Source: Spirochaetales bacterium (GTDB lineage: Bacteria; Spirochaetota; Spirochaetia; SZUA-6; DRHE01). Taken from it: a stretch of 44,963 bases of DNA. The notes under the pieces were generated by a model. The model did not search any database, had not been told where the DNA came from, and worked only from the letters and a program-made list of their open reading frames with translations. The translations under genes were made by a program, and so were the position numbers. The first letter of the stretch is position 1, and the number at the start of each line of letters is the position of its first letter. The DNA lies in NCBI GenBank assembly GCA_030604195.1, contig JAUVWI010000022.1:1-44963 (forward strand). Reading direction: 5' to 3'. This document shows, piece after piece, positions 23,091-33,100 of this stretch.

Positions 23091-25952
23091 TCATGCCTCG
23101 TCTCCGGTACGCGTGAGCGCCTGGTCGTACCACATTAGGAGCTTTGGGTCTTCTTGAAGAATGTTGTCGGGTATCTTTTTAGCCACATCGATAATGGTGA
23201 CATAGTTACGATCCTGCCATGCCTTTTTAAACCCGGCGCGGACGGCTTCGAGTCGGAAAACTTTCAACCGCTTTTGCTTGCTATCGCAGTAATCATTGAA
23301 TTCTCGAAGTAAAGCCCGTTCACGAAGCTTCTCCAGGTCTCCAGCCCTGTTCGGATCCGGTACGTACCAGCGATCCTTTGCTTTCCTGCGGAGGTCTTCG
23401 TTATCCTTAGGCAGGTTCCGTAACTCCTTGAAGTTTGTCGAAAGATAACTGTGAATTTGGCTCGGTACCTCACCCTTGCCATCGTAGCGCAGGAAGTTCT
23501 GTTCCAAAAGTTCATCAAGCTCAAGCATTTTCTCGTTCTTTTGCCAACCACCGATCTCCCTGAGAAATTGCGGATGTAGGTCTTGAAAGGTTTGTGGTTT
23601 CTTGGTGAGCTGCTGCTTTAGCCATTGGATGGCTGTAGCCTCATCCTTGACGAAGAGCTGAAGCTGTAGTACCTCCTTGACCGTCATGCGCTTCTTGTCG
23701 TACTCGGCCGCCTGGTCGGGTAGGAAATACATACCTTCGCGTTCAGAAAAACGTTGAACTAATCCCAGTTGAAATTCCTGGCTGGATATGGGAACCGGAT
23801 ATCCTTTACGGACATAGTAAGCTACCATCTGATCGAAGAGGATACGAGGATCGCGTTCAGGTACAGGAACAAGTTTACTGCCTTGCTTTTTGATAACAGA
23901 CAGATATTTCAAATGGGTTCGGATAAAATCCCAGACGCCTTCTTCTGTGGTGGCTTCGTTCAGGAATCGTTCTTCAAATCCTCCGTTTGGTTTGTAGGCT
24001 GAGATAATTAGATCTTGTTTCACAGACGTTGGATTTGTCTGCGAGTTGAATGTACCTTGCCCCTTATTTAACGCTGACACATTCGCAACAACGAAGCCCG
24101 CTTGAGTTAGGGCAGATTGAATATTGTTCCAAACTGCAGCCTTCGTATTCGAAAACTCAACTGTCATCCATCGACCTGGCTTCAATATCTCAAAGGCCTG
24201 TTTGAAACAGTTTGTCATCAATTGGCGATATTCTTCTATATCTTTCCCTTGAGTTTTGTTCTCAATGGCTTCGGAAGCATTATTTGTAAGAACATTTAAC
24301 CAGGCTTCCCAGATAAGGCTGAGTTCAGAATAGTGAAGATTTGAGCCAAATGGCGGGTCGACAAAAATGTAGTCAACCTTGTCTTGTGACTGTAACTTGA
24401 AATTTTCAGATCCCAAAGAAGATGTTGTTGATATCTGTCCTATCTTTATTCTTTCAAGTCTAGCTCTGACAAAATCATCTACTTTGCCACTAACCAGTTC
24501 GAAAAGGTTCCTTTCCGCAATGACACTAGGGATAAATAGAGCGTTGGGAAGTGCGCCGGCTAAGTTTATTCTTCCATTCTTAAATCCAATATTATGGAGC
24601 AAGCTAGCTGTCTTTATTAAGACAGACGTTATCACTAACCCTCCCAACGGTATATGCCTAAGAGCCTCCCACAACGCCGATATTACCCATAAGTTTCTTC
24701 TTGTGTAGAAATGATGAACATGGGTAATACCTATTCGCAAAGGCTCCCCGGTTTTGTCTCCTTTGGGAACACTTGTTGTGGGAAACCAAAATGGGATCGT
24801 TGATTCATTTATCTTGTTGATTAGTTCTATGTCCAGTTTATCAGACACCTTTTCAAAACGTTTCTTGTTGACCGTATAGTTAATTAGTACCGGCACTCTC
24901 TTCGTTTGTTTGATAGTCTGGTTGATGGAATCATCATATCTTGTGATCCAAGCACGCTCTACGTTTCTTTTGCTTAGTGATGAGCTGCAATGCGGGCATG
25001 GGAACTCATCCTTAACTTTGCCTACCTCCTTGTCCACTGCCGTATCCCAAAAGACCACTTCTCCAGCGCATTCGGGGCAGACAAACACGTCTGACCAGAC
25101 GGTATAGTTGATGGGGCCTTTGATCTTGCCGTCCGTATGAATAGTCTCATACATCCAGCCGCATTCTTCCTCGACCTCCTTCAGAATACGCTTTGCTTCC
25201 CGTTCAAAAGCGGCAACATCAACCGGTGTGTTGTAGTTGTAAGCAATGAATGTCGCCGCCGGGGATAGATCGTTCAGAACGGCCCGGCGCCGTCCAAGTT
25301 TGGAGAAAACAACCCACACGCTCTTTCCATTTTCATCAGTTTCCTGGCGCAAAATCGTCCCCTCTGGCTTGACCTGGTAACCAAGCGATTCTACCGTTGC
25401 CCAATCGCCACATAGCTGAGCTGCGACCCCCGTCATCCCCGTGCCGCAAAAACCATCAAAGACAACATCCCCCGGTTCGGTATAATGGAGGAGGTACCGC
25501 ATGATCGCCTTGTGAGGCACCTTGGTGTGGTAGGAGTGGGCATTATAGATTGGGTCGTTCTTCCCTTCACTCACATCCGCAGCAAAGGGCTCGCGCCGGT
25601 AATTGTCTGTATCCTCGTCATACGGCTTTCCGTACTGTTTGATGAAATCCTCTATAAACGGGTTCGGACAAGCGGTGTAGTACGGTGGGTCGGATAAGGC
25701 CAGGATATCCTCATCTGAACCGATAGGAAAGCCTTCGATCTTGCGGAACTCCGGGTCTTTGAGTTTCTCACGTAACTTCTCCAGGAAGTACTTGCGCCGT
25801 TCTTCGTCATTCGGAAAGGTCATTCCCAGGCATTCTACCGGCTTGTTTTTTTCTGCCTGAAGCTTCTCTTCGTAGGATTTTTCAAAAAGATCCTTTTGAT
25901 CATCAGCAAATAGTCTTTCCGAGGGACTTCCCGATGGTTTTTGTTTTCCCAT
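23091..25952 (-). CDS. pglXI: Zn-ribbon DNA methyltransferase (PglXI-type, BREX type 3)
   Basis: 953 residues. N6-adenine/N4-cytosine methylase motifs: DPPY at residues 88-91, the SAM-binding DGFCGTGMTG at 166-175, and a second DPPF at 532-535. A zinc ribbon (Cys292, 295, 319, 322) is inserted between them. ITHVHHFYTRRNLWVISALW (410-429) and EILKPGRWMTVEFSNT follow the pattern of the adenine-specific methylases with Zn ribbon (COG1743-like). The C-terminal 250 residues are helical and charged and have no motif I recognise. BREX methylases mark the host genome. It starts 10 nt behind the AlbA_2 gene. Confidence 0.85.
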   Translation of the reverse strand: MGKQKPSGSPSERLFADDQKDLFEKSYEEKLQAEKNKPVECLGMTFPNDEERRKYFLEKLREKLKDPEFRKIEGFPIGSDEDILALSDPPYYTACPNPFIEDFIKQYGKPYDEDTDNYRREPFAADVSEGKNDPIYNAHSYHTKVPHKAIMRYLLHYTEPGDVVFDGFCGTGMTGVAAQLCGDWATVESLGYQVKPEGTILRQETDENGKSVWVVFSKLGRRRAVLNDLSPAATFIAYNYNTPVDVAAFEREAKRILKEVEEECGWMYETIHTDGKIKGPINYTVWSDVFVCPECAGEVVFWDTAVDKEVGKVKDEFPCPHCSSSLSKRNVERAWITRYDDSINQTIKQTKRVPVLINYTVNKKRFEKVSDKLDIELINKINESTIPFWFPTTSVPKGDKTGEPLRIGITHVHHFYTRRNLWVISALWEALRHIPLGGLVITSVLIKTASLLHNIGFKNGRINLAGALPNALFIPSVIAERNLFELVSGKVDDFVRARLERIKIGQISTTSSLGSENFKLQSQDKVDYIFVDPPFGSNLHYSELSLIWEAWLNVLTNNASEAIENKTQGKDIEEYRQLMTNCFKQAFEILKPGRWMTVEFSNTKAAVWNNIQSALTQAGFVVANVSALNKGQGTFNSQTNPTSVKQDLIISAYKPNGGFEERFLNEATTEEGVWDFIRTHLKYLSVIKKQGSKLVPVPERDPRILFDQMVAYYVRKGYPVPISSQEFQLGLVQRFSEREGMYFLPDQAAEYDKKRMTVKEVLQLQLFVKDEATAIQWLKQQLTKKPQTFQDLHPQFLREIGGWQKNEKMLELDELLEQNFLRYDGKGEVPSQIHSYLSTNFKELRNLPKDNEDLRRKAKDRWYVPDPNRAGDLEKLRERALLREFNDYCDSKQKRLKVFRLEAVRAGFKKAWQDRNYVTIIDVAKKIPDNILQEDPKLLMWYDQALTRTGDEA

Positions 25953-25962
25953 TTTCTTGTCT

Positions 25963-27723
25963 TTACACCTTCTTTTTGGATACGATATATCTGCCGCTCT
26001 CTGTAAGGCGATATTTCTGCAGACGGCTCTGCGGCTTATCCGGCCTGGTGTATTCGATCAGGCCTTGTTCAAGCAGAGTACGCACCGCATTGTTCAGTTG
26101 ACCATACACCTTTTCCTTACCAACAGACTCTGCGATTTCACTTTTGCTGAGACCCCCGGAAACCAGATTCTGAAGGACCTTTTCCGAAAGTGACCCTGCC
26201 TCGACTCTGCCCTCACTCTGCCTTGACTCTGCCCTGCCAGAAGGCAGAGTCACCGGATATCTCTGCCGCAAATGGGATGACATTGTGTAAATCTTTCCTG
26301 GATCCAAAGGTTCCAGGAGCTTTTGAACAACAAGGTGATCCAGGATAGCACAAGCATCTGTGGTGCTCTTTCCGCCAATTGCCCGTACGTCTGTTACAGT
26401 AATTTGGTCTTTCTGGCAGGCAAAGGAGAATACCTCCGCTTCCAAATCACCAAGTCGTACACCGAGTTGGCTCTGAAATCTCTTTTGATTCTCCGTTACG
26501 ATAGGCTCTTTTAATAACGTCAATTCAAAGGCTTTCTCCGCCTTCTGATTATTCATTTGAGGAGGAACGTGGCCAAGCTGACGCCAGTTGCTATATATCG
26601 CTCTAATTCCAGTTCCAGCCTGGTCGCTCAAGCCAATTCTTCGAAATGCACTGACAAGATTTGGATTGCGTAGCTCTTTAGCCCCAGGGTCCAGAAGCTG
26701 GTCGAGAGTACCAAATGCATCTCCAGGATTCCAAAATCGGGTTCTATCCAGAAAGATCTGGATCTGAGCATGACGCCCGGTATCGCCATAATCCTGATGA
26801 ATCAGGAGATTGATTGCGGCTTCCCGGAAGCTTATGTAGTCCGGCGGCTGGTCATGACGACGAAGCGTCGCAGCATCAATCTCAAAGGGCCGATCGGCAT
26901 GTCGCATATAGCGCTCAACAACAGCAAGCCAAACGTGGATGATGTTATCCTCCACCACAATCCTGTCTGCCCACCGCCGAGCAGGCATCCACTCCTCAAA
27001 TCGTTCTCGAATTATTTGAAAATCTACAACTGGACGGGGCAACCAATGTCGCACGTAACGAGCTTTACCGAATAATAGCAACGCGCTCCGGGTTACAGCG
27101 AGCATACTGCCTGCCTCGACCACAAAACCCCACTCGCGAAGAAACTCCTGATCGTCTAGCATTTCATGTCGGCCCGGTTCCCGCTCATTGTATATCCGGC
27201 GATACCAGGCCAGGGCTTTATCATCCAAGAATTTTATTGGATCCAAATCCTCGATTGTCTCACTATCAAACGGCAGGGTTGCACTGTCTCGCAGGAATCT
27301 TTCCAGTTCTCTGGGCGTACACCGTTCATCGCCTCCACCCCTACGAATATAGGATTGACGAGGATCCCCTTTTAGATAGACCGGTTTTTCCGATCGTGGT
27401 AACTCTGGAACAAAGAAAGCCAAAACGCTCTTGTCCTCGATCTCGAAAAGCTCTCCGCGAACATCGATCGCCCTATTAAGTTTGCCGCCAGCTCGTAAAC
27501 AGCTCAGGAAATCATTCTGAATCTTGTCGACATCCTCAACGCCGGAAACAGTAAACTGCCCTTTCTCCTGTTTAATACCGAATATGAGCCAACCCCCTGC
27601 GGTATTGGCAAAGGCAGATACGGATCTGTAAGCGTCTACAGGCACTCCGTGCTGTGCCCGTTTAAACTCGATATCGTTCCACTCGTAGCCTTTGAGGCGC
27701 TCGACAAGCTCGGCTTTTGTCAT
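25963..27723 (-). CDS. AlbA_2/ATP-binding winged-helix protein inside the BREX operon
   Basis: 586 residues. The N-terminal AlbA_2 (Schlafen-type) domain has EWNDIEFKRAQ, SVSAFANTAGGWLIFGI and the YIRRGGG box. A GHKL-like ATP-binding domain follows, with FREAAINLLIHQDYG (299-313), FWNPGDAFGTLDQLL (330-344) and SDQAGTGIRAIY. The C-terminal 150 residues look like winged helices (GLSKSEIAESVG, LLEQGLIEYTRP, YRLTESGRYIVS). This architecture corresponds to COG2865, annotated as predicted transcriptional regulators. It is 4 nt behind brxC and 10 nt before the methylase, so it is a full operon member. It may regulate the system or be an effector; it is not a canonical BREX type 3 gene as I know the type. 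Confidence 0.8.
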   Translation of the reverse strand: MTKAELVERLKGYEWNDIEFKRAQHGVPVDAYRSVSAFANTAGGWLIFGIKQEKGQFTVSGVEDVDKIQNDFLSCLRAGGKLNRAIDVRGELFEIEDKSVLAFFVPELPRSEKPVYLKGDPRQSYIRRGGGDERCTPRELERFLRDSATLPFDSETIEDLDPIKFLDDKALAWYRRIYNEREPGRHEMLDDQEFLREWGFVVEAGSMLAVTRSALLLFGKARYVRHWLPRPVVDFQIIRERFEEWMPARRWADRIVVEDNIIHVWLAVVERYMRHADRPFEIDAATLRRHDQPPDYISFREAAINLLIHQDYGDTGRHAQIQIFLDRTRFWNPGDAFGTLDQLLDPGAKELRNPNLVSAFRRIGLSDQAGTGIRAIYSNWRQLGHVPPQMNNQKAEKAFELTLLKEPIVTENQKRFQSQLGVRLGDLEAEVFSFACQKDQITVTDVRAIGGKSTTDACAILDHLVVQKLLEPLDPGKIYTMSSHLRQRYPVTLPSGRAESRQSEGRVEAGSLSEKVLQNLVSGGLSKSEIAESVGKEKVYGQLNNAVRTLLEQGLIEYTRPDKPQSRLQKYRLTESGRYIVSKKKV

Positions 27724-27727
27724 CGCA

Positions 27728-30700
27728 TTACTCTATCACAATTCGAACCTTATCCTGATCTTTGCCAACCATAAGGTGATTCAAATAGCTGGAGAAACGC
27801 TCCTTCAGTTCTTTTGGTGTCGCAGGTGACCCTTCCGGGTATAGAGCTTTCTTGAGTTCATCTGAATTAATGACAATCTTGCTCAATCCGGACAAGGCTT
27901 CTTGAATGGCCTTAAGGAACTCATCGGAAAGATCATCCGGCAATATTTTGCTCTTCAAGAATCCCACTACTTTCTCTCGATTCCCTTTCTTTAGCAACTC
28001 CATCTTCTCCTGGACTGTCGGGTCCTCGAGATTGGAAAGAAGCGATTTCACCCATGACTGATGGAGCCTATCGAGCTCTTCATCCAGCTGTTTCAGCATT
28101 TCGCTTCCCGCCATTGCCTGTTCTTCTTGAATGGGTTTGAAACCGCAGTCACGACATACCGGGTTTGATGCTAGTTCTGAACCGGTCAACTGAAAACAGC
28201 TCTTTAATCCAGCAAGCTTGTTTTGGAAGCTCGTCAAACTCTGGTGAGGCATTAGCTCAATTGTAGAAAGTTTTCGAAGCTCTTTAAGGCGAAAATCTTT
28301 CATAAGCTTCTGCTTTCGTTTGTCTTCTTCAGCGTTCAAACGGGCTTTTCGGTGACGTTTCAGATAATTTTCAACATAACTCTTTTTGAGATTATTCAGA
28401 ATTTGAATCATCTGTTGAGATAATGCTCCGTCACTTCTTTTTTCGGGATCCTTCAAATCCCTGGATATTCTCTCCCGAACCTCAGCGACTTTTTTCACCC
28501 ACGGATCGATCTCCGGCATCACAGCTTCCGAAGTACGAAGATAATTGGCCAGAGGATCGAGGTTCCCAATAAGGGATTTCAGAAGCTTTATTTCTTTGAG
28601 CGCATCCATACCCTCCCGAAACTTATTTACCTCGCTTTCCCCGTAACGGAAGTTCTTGAATTTCCCGGTTGTATTAAATGCTTGAAGAGGTTCCAGAAAG
28701 GCCTTGGTTTGATCCAGCTTTGTTCTCAACAATACCGTTTCTGTGGCACTGAGAATATCTATCCCCCATAGGGTTATACCTGTTTGAAGCTCCTGCCGGG
28801 CCATGACCAGATCATTTACCGTAACCGTAAGATTCGTCTGCAGCTGTTTGACCACATCGTCATTTCCAACTGCCACCAGGTCCGCCTGCCCTTGCGGAAG
28901 TCCCAGCAATTCGAACAGAGCGCGCAGGCCGGGCAGGTTCCACTCCTTTGGCTTCTTTATGTATTTGAAGTTGATAAGATCTTCCAGGCTTGTTCCGATA
29001 AGTGTAGAGAAGTTCGAAGCATCAATCGTATTTCCAGGAATTGACAGAACAATATCCCCGGTGTAGATCAGCGCTGACAGCAGGACGACTACCCATTCCG
29101 GCTCCAGGCGATACTTCTGTGGATTCAAAAACTCCACACCAAGCTCGTCTTGAATCAATTCGGAGCGATTCACAACGGTGTCCGCTCCTGACTTGCTGTT
29201 GAGAATATCGAGGATGTATTTCGCGTACTTAGATTGACAGGCAGCCAATTTGTCACCCTCAAGAAGCTGGAGTGCATCCAACACAGCGGTTCCCTGTTTG
29301 CTTCGTTGGGGGCCGGCGATTGCCCGTATTGCTTCCTGAGCAGCTTGCTCGCGATTCTCATCGGTGATGAGAATGGAGAACTCAGGATATTCCTGTGCGG
29401 CGTCCTGGAAGTTAATTTCAAAACAAACCGATCCTGCGGCATTAACGATGTCTCTGATGTTTTCCTGTTGCTGTGCCGGTACTTTCCCTTTGATCCATTC
29501 GATAAGTGGTTTGGTTTGACCTTGATAGGTCACCTCATAAGCGCGCATCATTTTGTTCTGCAGCCATCCGGCCATTTCCCTGGATAGTTGGATGCCTTTC
29601 GCCTGGTAAGTGGCTTTTGATTGCCCTGAGGAAGTCAGAGACAGCTCCATCGTACCGGCATAGTTTTTAAGAATGCGATTAAACTCATCATCAGCTCCGG
29701 TCAAACGGAAGAATAGCTCATCAGCGTTTTTTTCATCTTTAAACGATGGAGGATCATTGGGCTGTATGAAGTACAAATAGAACTCCCTCGGAGGAACTGC
29801 CGTGGAACGTTCGTTAGGGGATCCGAAGAAAAGATAGCCTCTTCGGGTTACCCGATGCGACAACCACTCCAGCTCGTGCTCCCAGATTTTATATCCGGAC
29901 ACATACGTTTGGTCTTTGAGCTCCAGGGTTTGCCTCAATACGCTGAAATAGTACTGATCCAATTGAAAGCCTTCGAGGGACTCGGCTTTCTTTTCGATAA
30001 GGGCATCGAAATCCTCGGTTTTCTTCAAGTCGAGATAATACTGCCGATTCTCTTTGTTCGAGGAAATAAACTGACCGCTAACCGTTTTGTGTATCTCCTT
30101 TAAGACCGTTTCTACTTGAGTCAGAAGATCATCCGCAGCCTCGCCGCCCATCTCTTCTATCCCGGGTTGATATAGACATAGGGTATCCCGCAGCTCCTCA
30201 GGGGTAGCTCCGATAGGCATGTCGATTCCGGCTGTGGTCAGCCGGTGAACCGAGAGACCATGGATAATGCGAATGGCCATGTCACGATACTGGGGACGGG
30301 TGAAAACCTGATTGACCTTATCCTCCAGAACTCTGCTGCATTCGATGACTGCCTTGATATCTGAAACAGATCGGAAGGAGGGATTCTCTTTCAGTATGTT
30401 CCAGTACCCGTCATAGCTAATGAGTCCCGGATATTTTTTGGGAACATCGTCCTTCAATATCTTGCGCATCGCTATGGAGAGCGACTTCAGGATTTCCCGT
30501 TTCTCAGCTACGGTAACGCGCTCAAAGGTACTGATGTAATCGGGGTGTACCGGAAACAGTTCCACGAACTCATCCATCCGTTCATTCAAGTTTCCGTAGA
30601 ACCTGGCAAAAGGTTCCAGATACTCCCGTATTCTTGCCTTTTGCTCTTTGTTCTTTTTCAGGAGCCGGTGGGTGACAACATATTTGACATCATTTCGAAC

Positions 30701-31438
30701 AATCAAGAGCTGTTCAAAACGGTCTTTTACCCGACGCAACGTGTCAGCCACGAAGGCAAATCGGGGGCTATCGAAAATCGCCTCCTGCACTCCAGCAATG
30801 AAACGGAAGCGAAGGTCCTTGCATACTTCTCCGATTTCCCGAAGAAAGTTAAGGTCTAAAATTATCGAATGCTCTTTTCGGCTTCGTAAGTAATCAAGAA
30901 GCTCATCTACAACCAGAAAGAGACCCTTGTCAGGATACTTCTTCTGGAACGCCGCCATCATGGCTTCGAAAGCCGGCTTATTTGAGGCAATGTCCTGGGC
31001 GGATGGAAAGGAGTATTTTATCCCTATGGTCTCTAAGAACTCTTCCAGCTCACCGGTAATAATATCACGCAACGACCTGGTCACAGCTCCGATCTCAATA
31101 CGAAGTACCTTGAACTTTCCCGATATTTTTCCCGCTGCCATTGTCACCTGCTCATCAGTAAGTGCATCCGCTAAAGCACCATCTTCAGCGATTCCGGAAA
31201 TCACGGACATCAGGTGGGATTTCCCTGTTCCGTAATTTCCCACCACCAACATCGCCTTGTTATCCGTGGGTTGAGTGAACTGGATATTCGGAATTGCCAG
31301 ATTAACAAGCTTGTCCGCCATCTCGTCTGAAATTACGTAGGTAGAGACAAGACTTCGTGCGATATCCTTTTTATCCGCATCCCGCAACTGAATAACGGTT
31401 TCAATGGGATCGAAACGGATTAGCTCATTGTATTTCAT
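27728..31438 (-). CDS. brxC: BrxC/DUF6079-like large ATPase of BREX
   Basis: 1236 residues. Walker [10 protein letters not shown] at 67-75, Walker B LFLVVDE at 173-179 followed by a helix, and [15 protein letters not shown] as a sensor-like element define a P-loop AAA+ ATPase of the BrxC/PglY group; length and early position of the P-loop also fit. The rest is long and helical. A single CRDC pair near residue 1110 is too little for a zinc finger on its own. BrxC ATPases are core BREX components. The gene begins 67 nt after brxF and leads into the AlbA_2 gene with a 4-nt gap. Confidence 0.88.
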   Translation of the reverse strand: MKYNELIRFDPIETVIQLRDADKKDIARSLVSTYVISDEMADKLVNLAIPNIQFTQPTDNKAMLVVGNYGTGKSHLMSVISGIAEDGALADALTDEQVTMAAGKISGKFKVLRIEIGAVTRSLRDIITGELEEFLETIGIKYSFPSAQDIASNKPAFEAMMAAFQKKYPDKGLFLVVDELLDYLRSRKEHSIILDLNFLREIGEVCKDLRFRFIAGVQEAIFDSPRFAFVADTLRRVKDRFEQLLIVRNDVKYVVTHRLLKKNKEQKARIREYLEPFARFYGNLNERMDEFVELFPVHPDYISTFERVTVAEKREILKSLSIAMRKILKDDVPKKYPGLISYDGYWNILKENPSFRSVSDIKAVIECSRVLEDKVNQVFTRPQYRDMAIRIIHGLSVHRLTTAGIDMPIGATPEELRDTLCLYQPGIEEMGGEAADDLLTQVETVLKEIHKTVSGQFISSNKENRQYYLDLKKTEDFDALIEKKAESLEGFQLDQYYFSVLRQTLELKDQTYVSGYKIWEHELEWLSHRVTRRGYLFFGSPNERSTAVPPREFYLYFIQPNDPPSFKDEKNADELFFRLTGADDEFNRILKNYAGTMELSLTSSGQSKATYQAKGIQLSREMAGWLQNKMMRAYEVTYQGQTKPLIEWIKGKVPAQQQENIRDIVNAAGSVCFEINFQDAAQEYPEFSILITDENREQAAQEAIRAIAGPQRSKQGTAVLDALQLLEGDKLAACQSKYAKYILDILNSKSGADTVVNRSELIQDELGVEFLNPQKYRLEPEWVVVLLSALIYTGDIVLSIPGNTIDASNFSTLIGTSLEDLINFKYIKKPKEWNLPGLRALFELLGLPQGQADLVAVGNDDVVKQLQTNLTVTVNDLVMARQELQTGITLWGIDILSATETVLLRTKLDQTKAFLEPLQAFNTTGKFKNFRYGESEVNKFREGMDALKEIKLLKSLIGNLDPLANYLRTSEAVMPEIDPWVKKVAEVRERISRDLKDPEKRSDGALSQQMIQILNNLKKSYVENYLKRHRKARLNAEEDKRKQKLMKDFRLKELRKLSTIELMPHQSLTSFQNKLAGLKSCFQLTGSELASNPVCRDCGFKPIQEEQAMAGSEMLKQLDEELDRLHQSWVKSLLSNLEDPTVQEKMELLKKGNREKVVGFLKSKILPDDLSDEFLKAIQEALSGLSKIVINSDELKKALYPEGSPATPKELKERFSSYLNHLMVGKDQDKVRIVIE

Positions 31439-31505
31439 CGCTCTTCTCCAATGTCCTTTGAGTTCAAAATATTATTGGCAAGTATCATGCCGAATCTATT
31501 TGATA

Positions 31506-32003
31506 TCACGATTTTAAATCCTCGAGTGGATCAATGATTGGACAGTCGACGTCCGGATAGTGCCTATATTCGCCGTGACCCGGCTCTGCATAGGTCAGGG
31601 TCTTTCCATGTACCTTTCCCGGCCAGGAAACGATCAGCAAGTAGTTCCGTCCTATCTTTTCGAACAGGCGGAGAGGAGCGATTTGAAGCTCGATGGCAAA
31701 AAGCAGCTCTATGTTGTCCAGGATGACTCCCCTTCCATCAGTATCAGAGCCTTTAACAATATCGGTGACAAAGGAATCCACCCTGGAAGATCTTCGCTTT
31801 GCGGGTATGTCAATCAGGAGCTTGCTGAGCTCAAGATTCAGGTTGATACGCGGCATAGCGAATGCCTCAGAAAGCTGCATGAGCAGTTTGGTTTTTCCCG
31901 AATTGTGGGGCGCTACCACAAGGATGAGCCTGGTATGGACAGCGGATTGCTTTAGTTGCTTAACAAGCATTCGTATTCTTTCGGTGATAGCTGTTGTGTT
32001 CAT
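31506..32003 (-). CDS. brxF: BrxF, small BREX type 3 ATPase
   Basis: 165 residues. Walker A APHNSGKT at 31-38 follows the strand TRLILVV; the Walker B-like GRGVILDNIELLF lies near residue 92; the rest of the short P-loop fold follows and the protein ends in PLEDLKS. A stand-alone small ATPase directly upstream of brxC is the marker of BREX type 3. It is the first gene of the operon; ATG 32003 has TAGGAAAA just before it and a promoter 42 nt upstream. Confidence 0.8.
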   Translation of the reverse strand: MNTTAITERIRMLVKQLKQSAVHTRLILVVAPHNSGKTKLLMQLSEAFAMPRINLNLELSKLLIDIPAKRRSSRVDSFVTDIVKGSDTDGRGVILDNIELLFAIELQIAPLRLFEKIGRNYLLIVSWPGKVHGKTLTYAEPGHGEYRHYPDVDCPIIDPLEDLKS

Positions 32004-32044
32004 ATTTTTCCTAATATAACCCTATTATTGCGTTGACAAATTTT

Positions 32045-32073
32045 ATTATATTGTAGCTCCACATTTGCTTCAA
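32045..32073 (-). promoter_or_regulatory. Promoter of the BREX operon
   Basis: On the minus strand TTGAAG (32073-32068), 17-nt spacer, and a consensus TATAAT (32050-32045). The expected start near 32038 gives a leader of about 35 nt with a Shine-Dalgarno before brxF. Confidence 0.6.
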
Positions 32074-32249
32074 TCGAATCTTTCTTTAAACCGTATGTCC
32101 ATAAATAATCTTAACCTAAACTGAGCGATTTTCAAATGGATTTTGCATTTTCCTGCTGATAATCCAGATTGTTCATATTTTACTCTCTCAGCTCTATACA
32201 TTCCGGTAAGAAAATTATTAACGATTATGTTTCACTACCTCAGCGCCCC

Positions 32250-32279
32250 TTGACAGCTGCCTGGAAAATAGATTATTAG
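32250..32279 (+). promoter_or_regulatory. Promoter of the PHP phosphoesterase gene
   Basis: TTGACA at 32250-32255 and TATTAG at 32274-32279 (18-nt spacer). The -10 box ends 9 nt before ATG 32289, predicting a leader of only 2-3 nt. Confidence 0.45.
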
Positions 32280-32288
32280 TTTTAGCTT

Positions 32289-33050
32289 ATGGTTGACTAT
32301 CATCTTCACACCAGGCTCTGCCGCCACGCCACAGGAGAGATGGCGGAGTATATTGAAGCCGCGGCTGCAAAGGGAATCAAAGAGGTCTGTTTCACACCAC
32401 ATATACCAATGCCGGATTTTTACGGCCGCAACCTTCGTATGGAGCCGGCCGATATGGACATTTACCTTGCAGAGATCGATAAGCTGAAAAAGGAATACCC
32501 CAATATGGTTATTCTCACCGGTTTAGAGGCTGATTACTATGAAGGTTATGAGGAATACCTGGAAAACTTTCTCTCTTCCTATTCCTTCGACCTGGTGCTT
32601 ATTTCCATCCATTTCATCGCCGGCTGGCCGCAGGGCAACTGGGTATTCAACTTTGACTTTCCGGGACGGCCCCTTTCACATATTTACCATGACTATTTCC
32701 AGGCCTTAAAAAGGGGAATCAATACCGGCTTATTTGATATTGTGGCTCACTTTGATCTGATCAAACAACCCGGCGCTCCGGTACTGGAAACAAACCGGGA
32801 AGATGTGGAGGAGATAATCGACCTCTGCAGCCGGAAGGGTGTGGGCTTTGAGATTAACACCTCAGGCTTTCGTAAGGCAATCGGAGAGCCCTACCCAGCC
32901 CCCGAGATAATTGAAATACTGGTAGATAAAGGCCTGCTCCTTATCAGCGGCTCCGATGCCCACGCCCCCGAACAGGTAGCCCTGCGCTTTGATACCTTGC
33001 AGCCTATTCCCATAACTCGCTTTAAGAAACGCCGCCCCCTGAAACAATAA
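32289..33050 (+). CDS. PHP-domain phosphoesterase, histidinol-phosphatase-like
   Basis: 253 residues. PHP metal-site motifs in order: VDYHLHTRLCRHA (first His pair and third His), CFTPHIP, LTGLEADYY (Glu), LVLISIHF (His), IVAHFDLIK (His, Asp) and ISGSDAHAP (Asp, His). FEINTSGFRK is typical of HisK-type histidinol phosphatases, but many proteins of this family act on other phosphoesters, and no his genes are nearby. The start is ATG 32289, without a Shine-Dalgarno; the promoter lies directly upstream. A small hairpin with a T-rich tail follows the gene. Confidence 0.85.
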   Translation: MVDYHLHTRLCRHATGEMAEYIEAAAAKGIKEVCFTPHIPMPDFYGRNLRMEPADMDIYLAEIDKLKKEYPNMVILTGLEADYYEGYEEYLENFLSSYSFDLVLISIHFIAGWPQGNWVFNFDFPGRPLSHIYHDYFQALKRGINTGLFDIVAHFDLIKQPGAPVLETNREDVEEIIDLCSRKGVGFEINTSGFRKAIGEPYPAPEIIEILVDKGLLLISGSDAHAPEQVALRFDTLQPIPITRFKKRRPLKQ

Positions 33051-33075
33051 TTTTAATCCCCCCGGCAGCACATTG

Positions 33076-33100
33076 AACCCGTGAGGGTTAATTTTCTTTT
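33076..33100 (+). terminator. Putative terminator between convergent PHP and capA-like genes
   Basis: AACCC / GGGTT stem (33076-33080 and 33085-33089) with a GTGA loop, followed by a T-rich tract to 33100. It overlaps the last codon of the minus-strand CapA-like gene. The short stem limits confidence. Confidence 0.45.
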
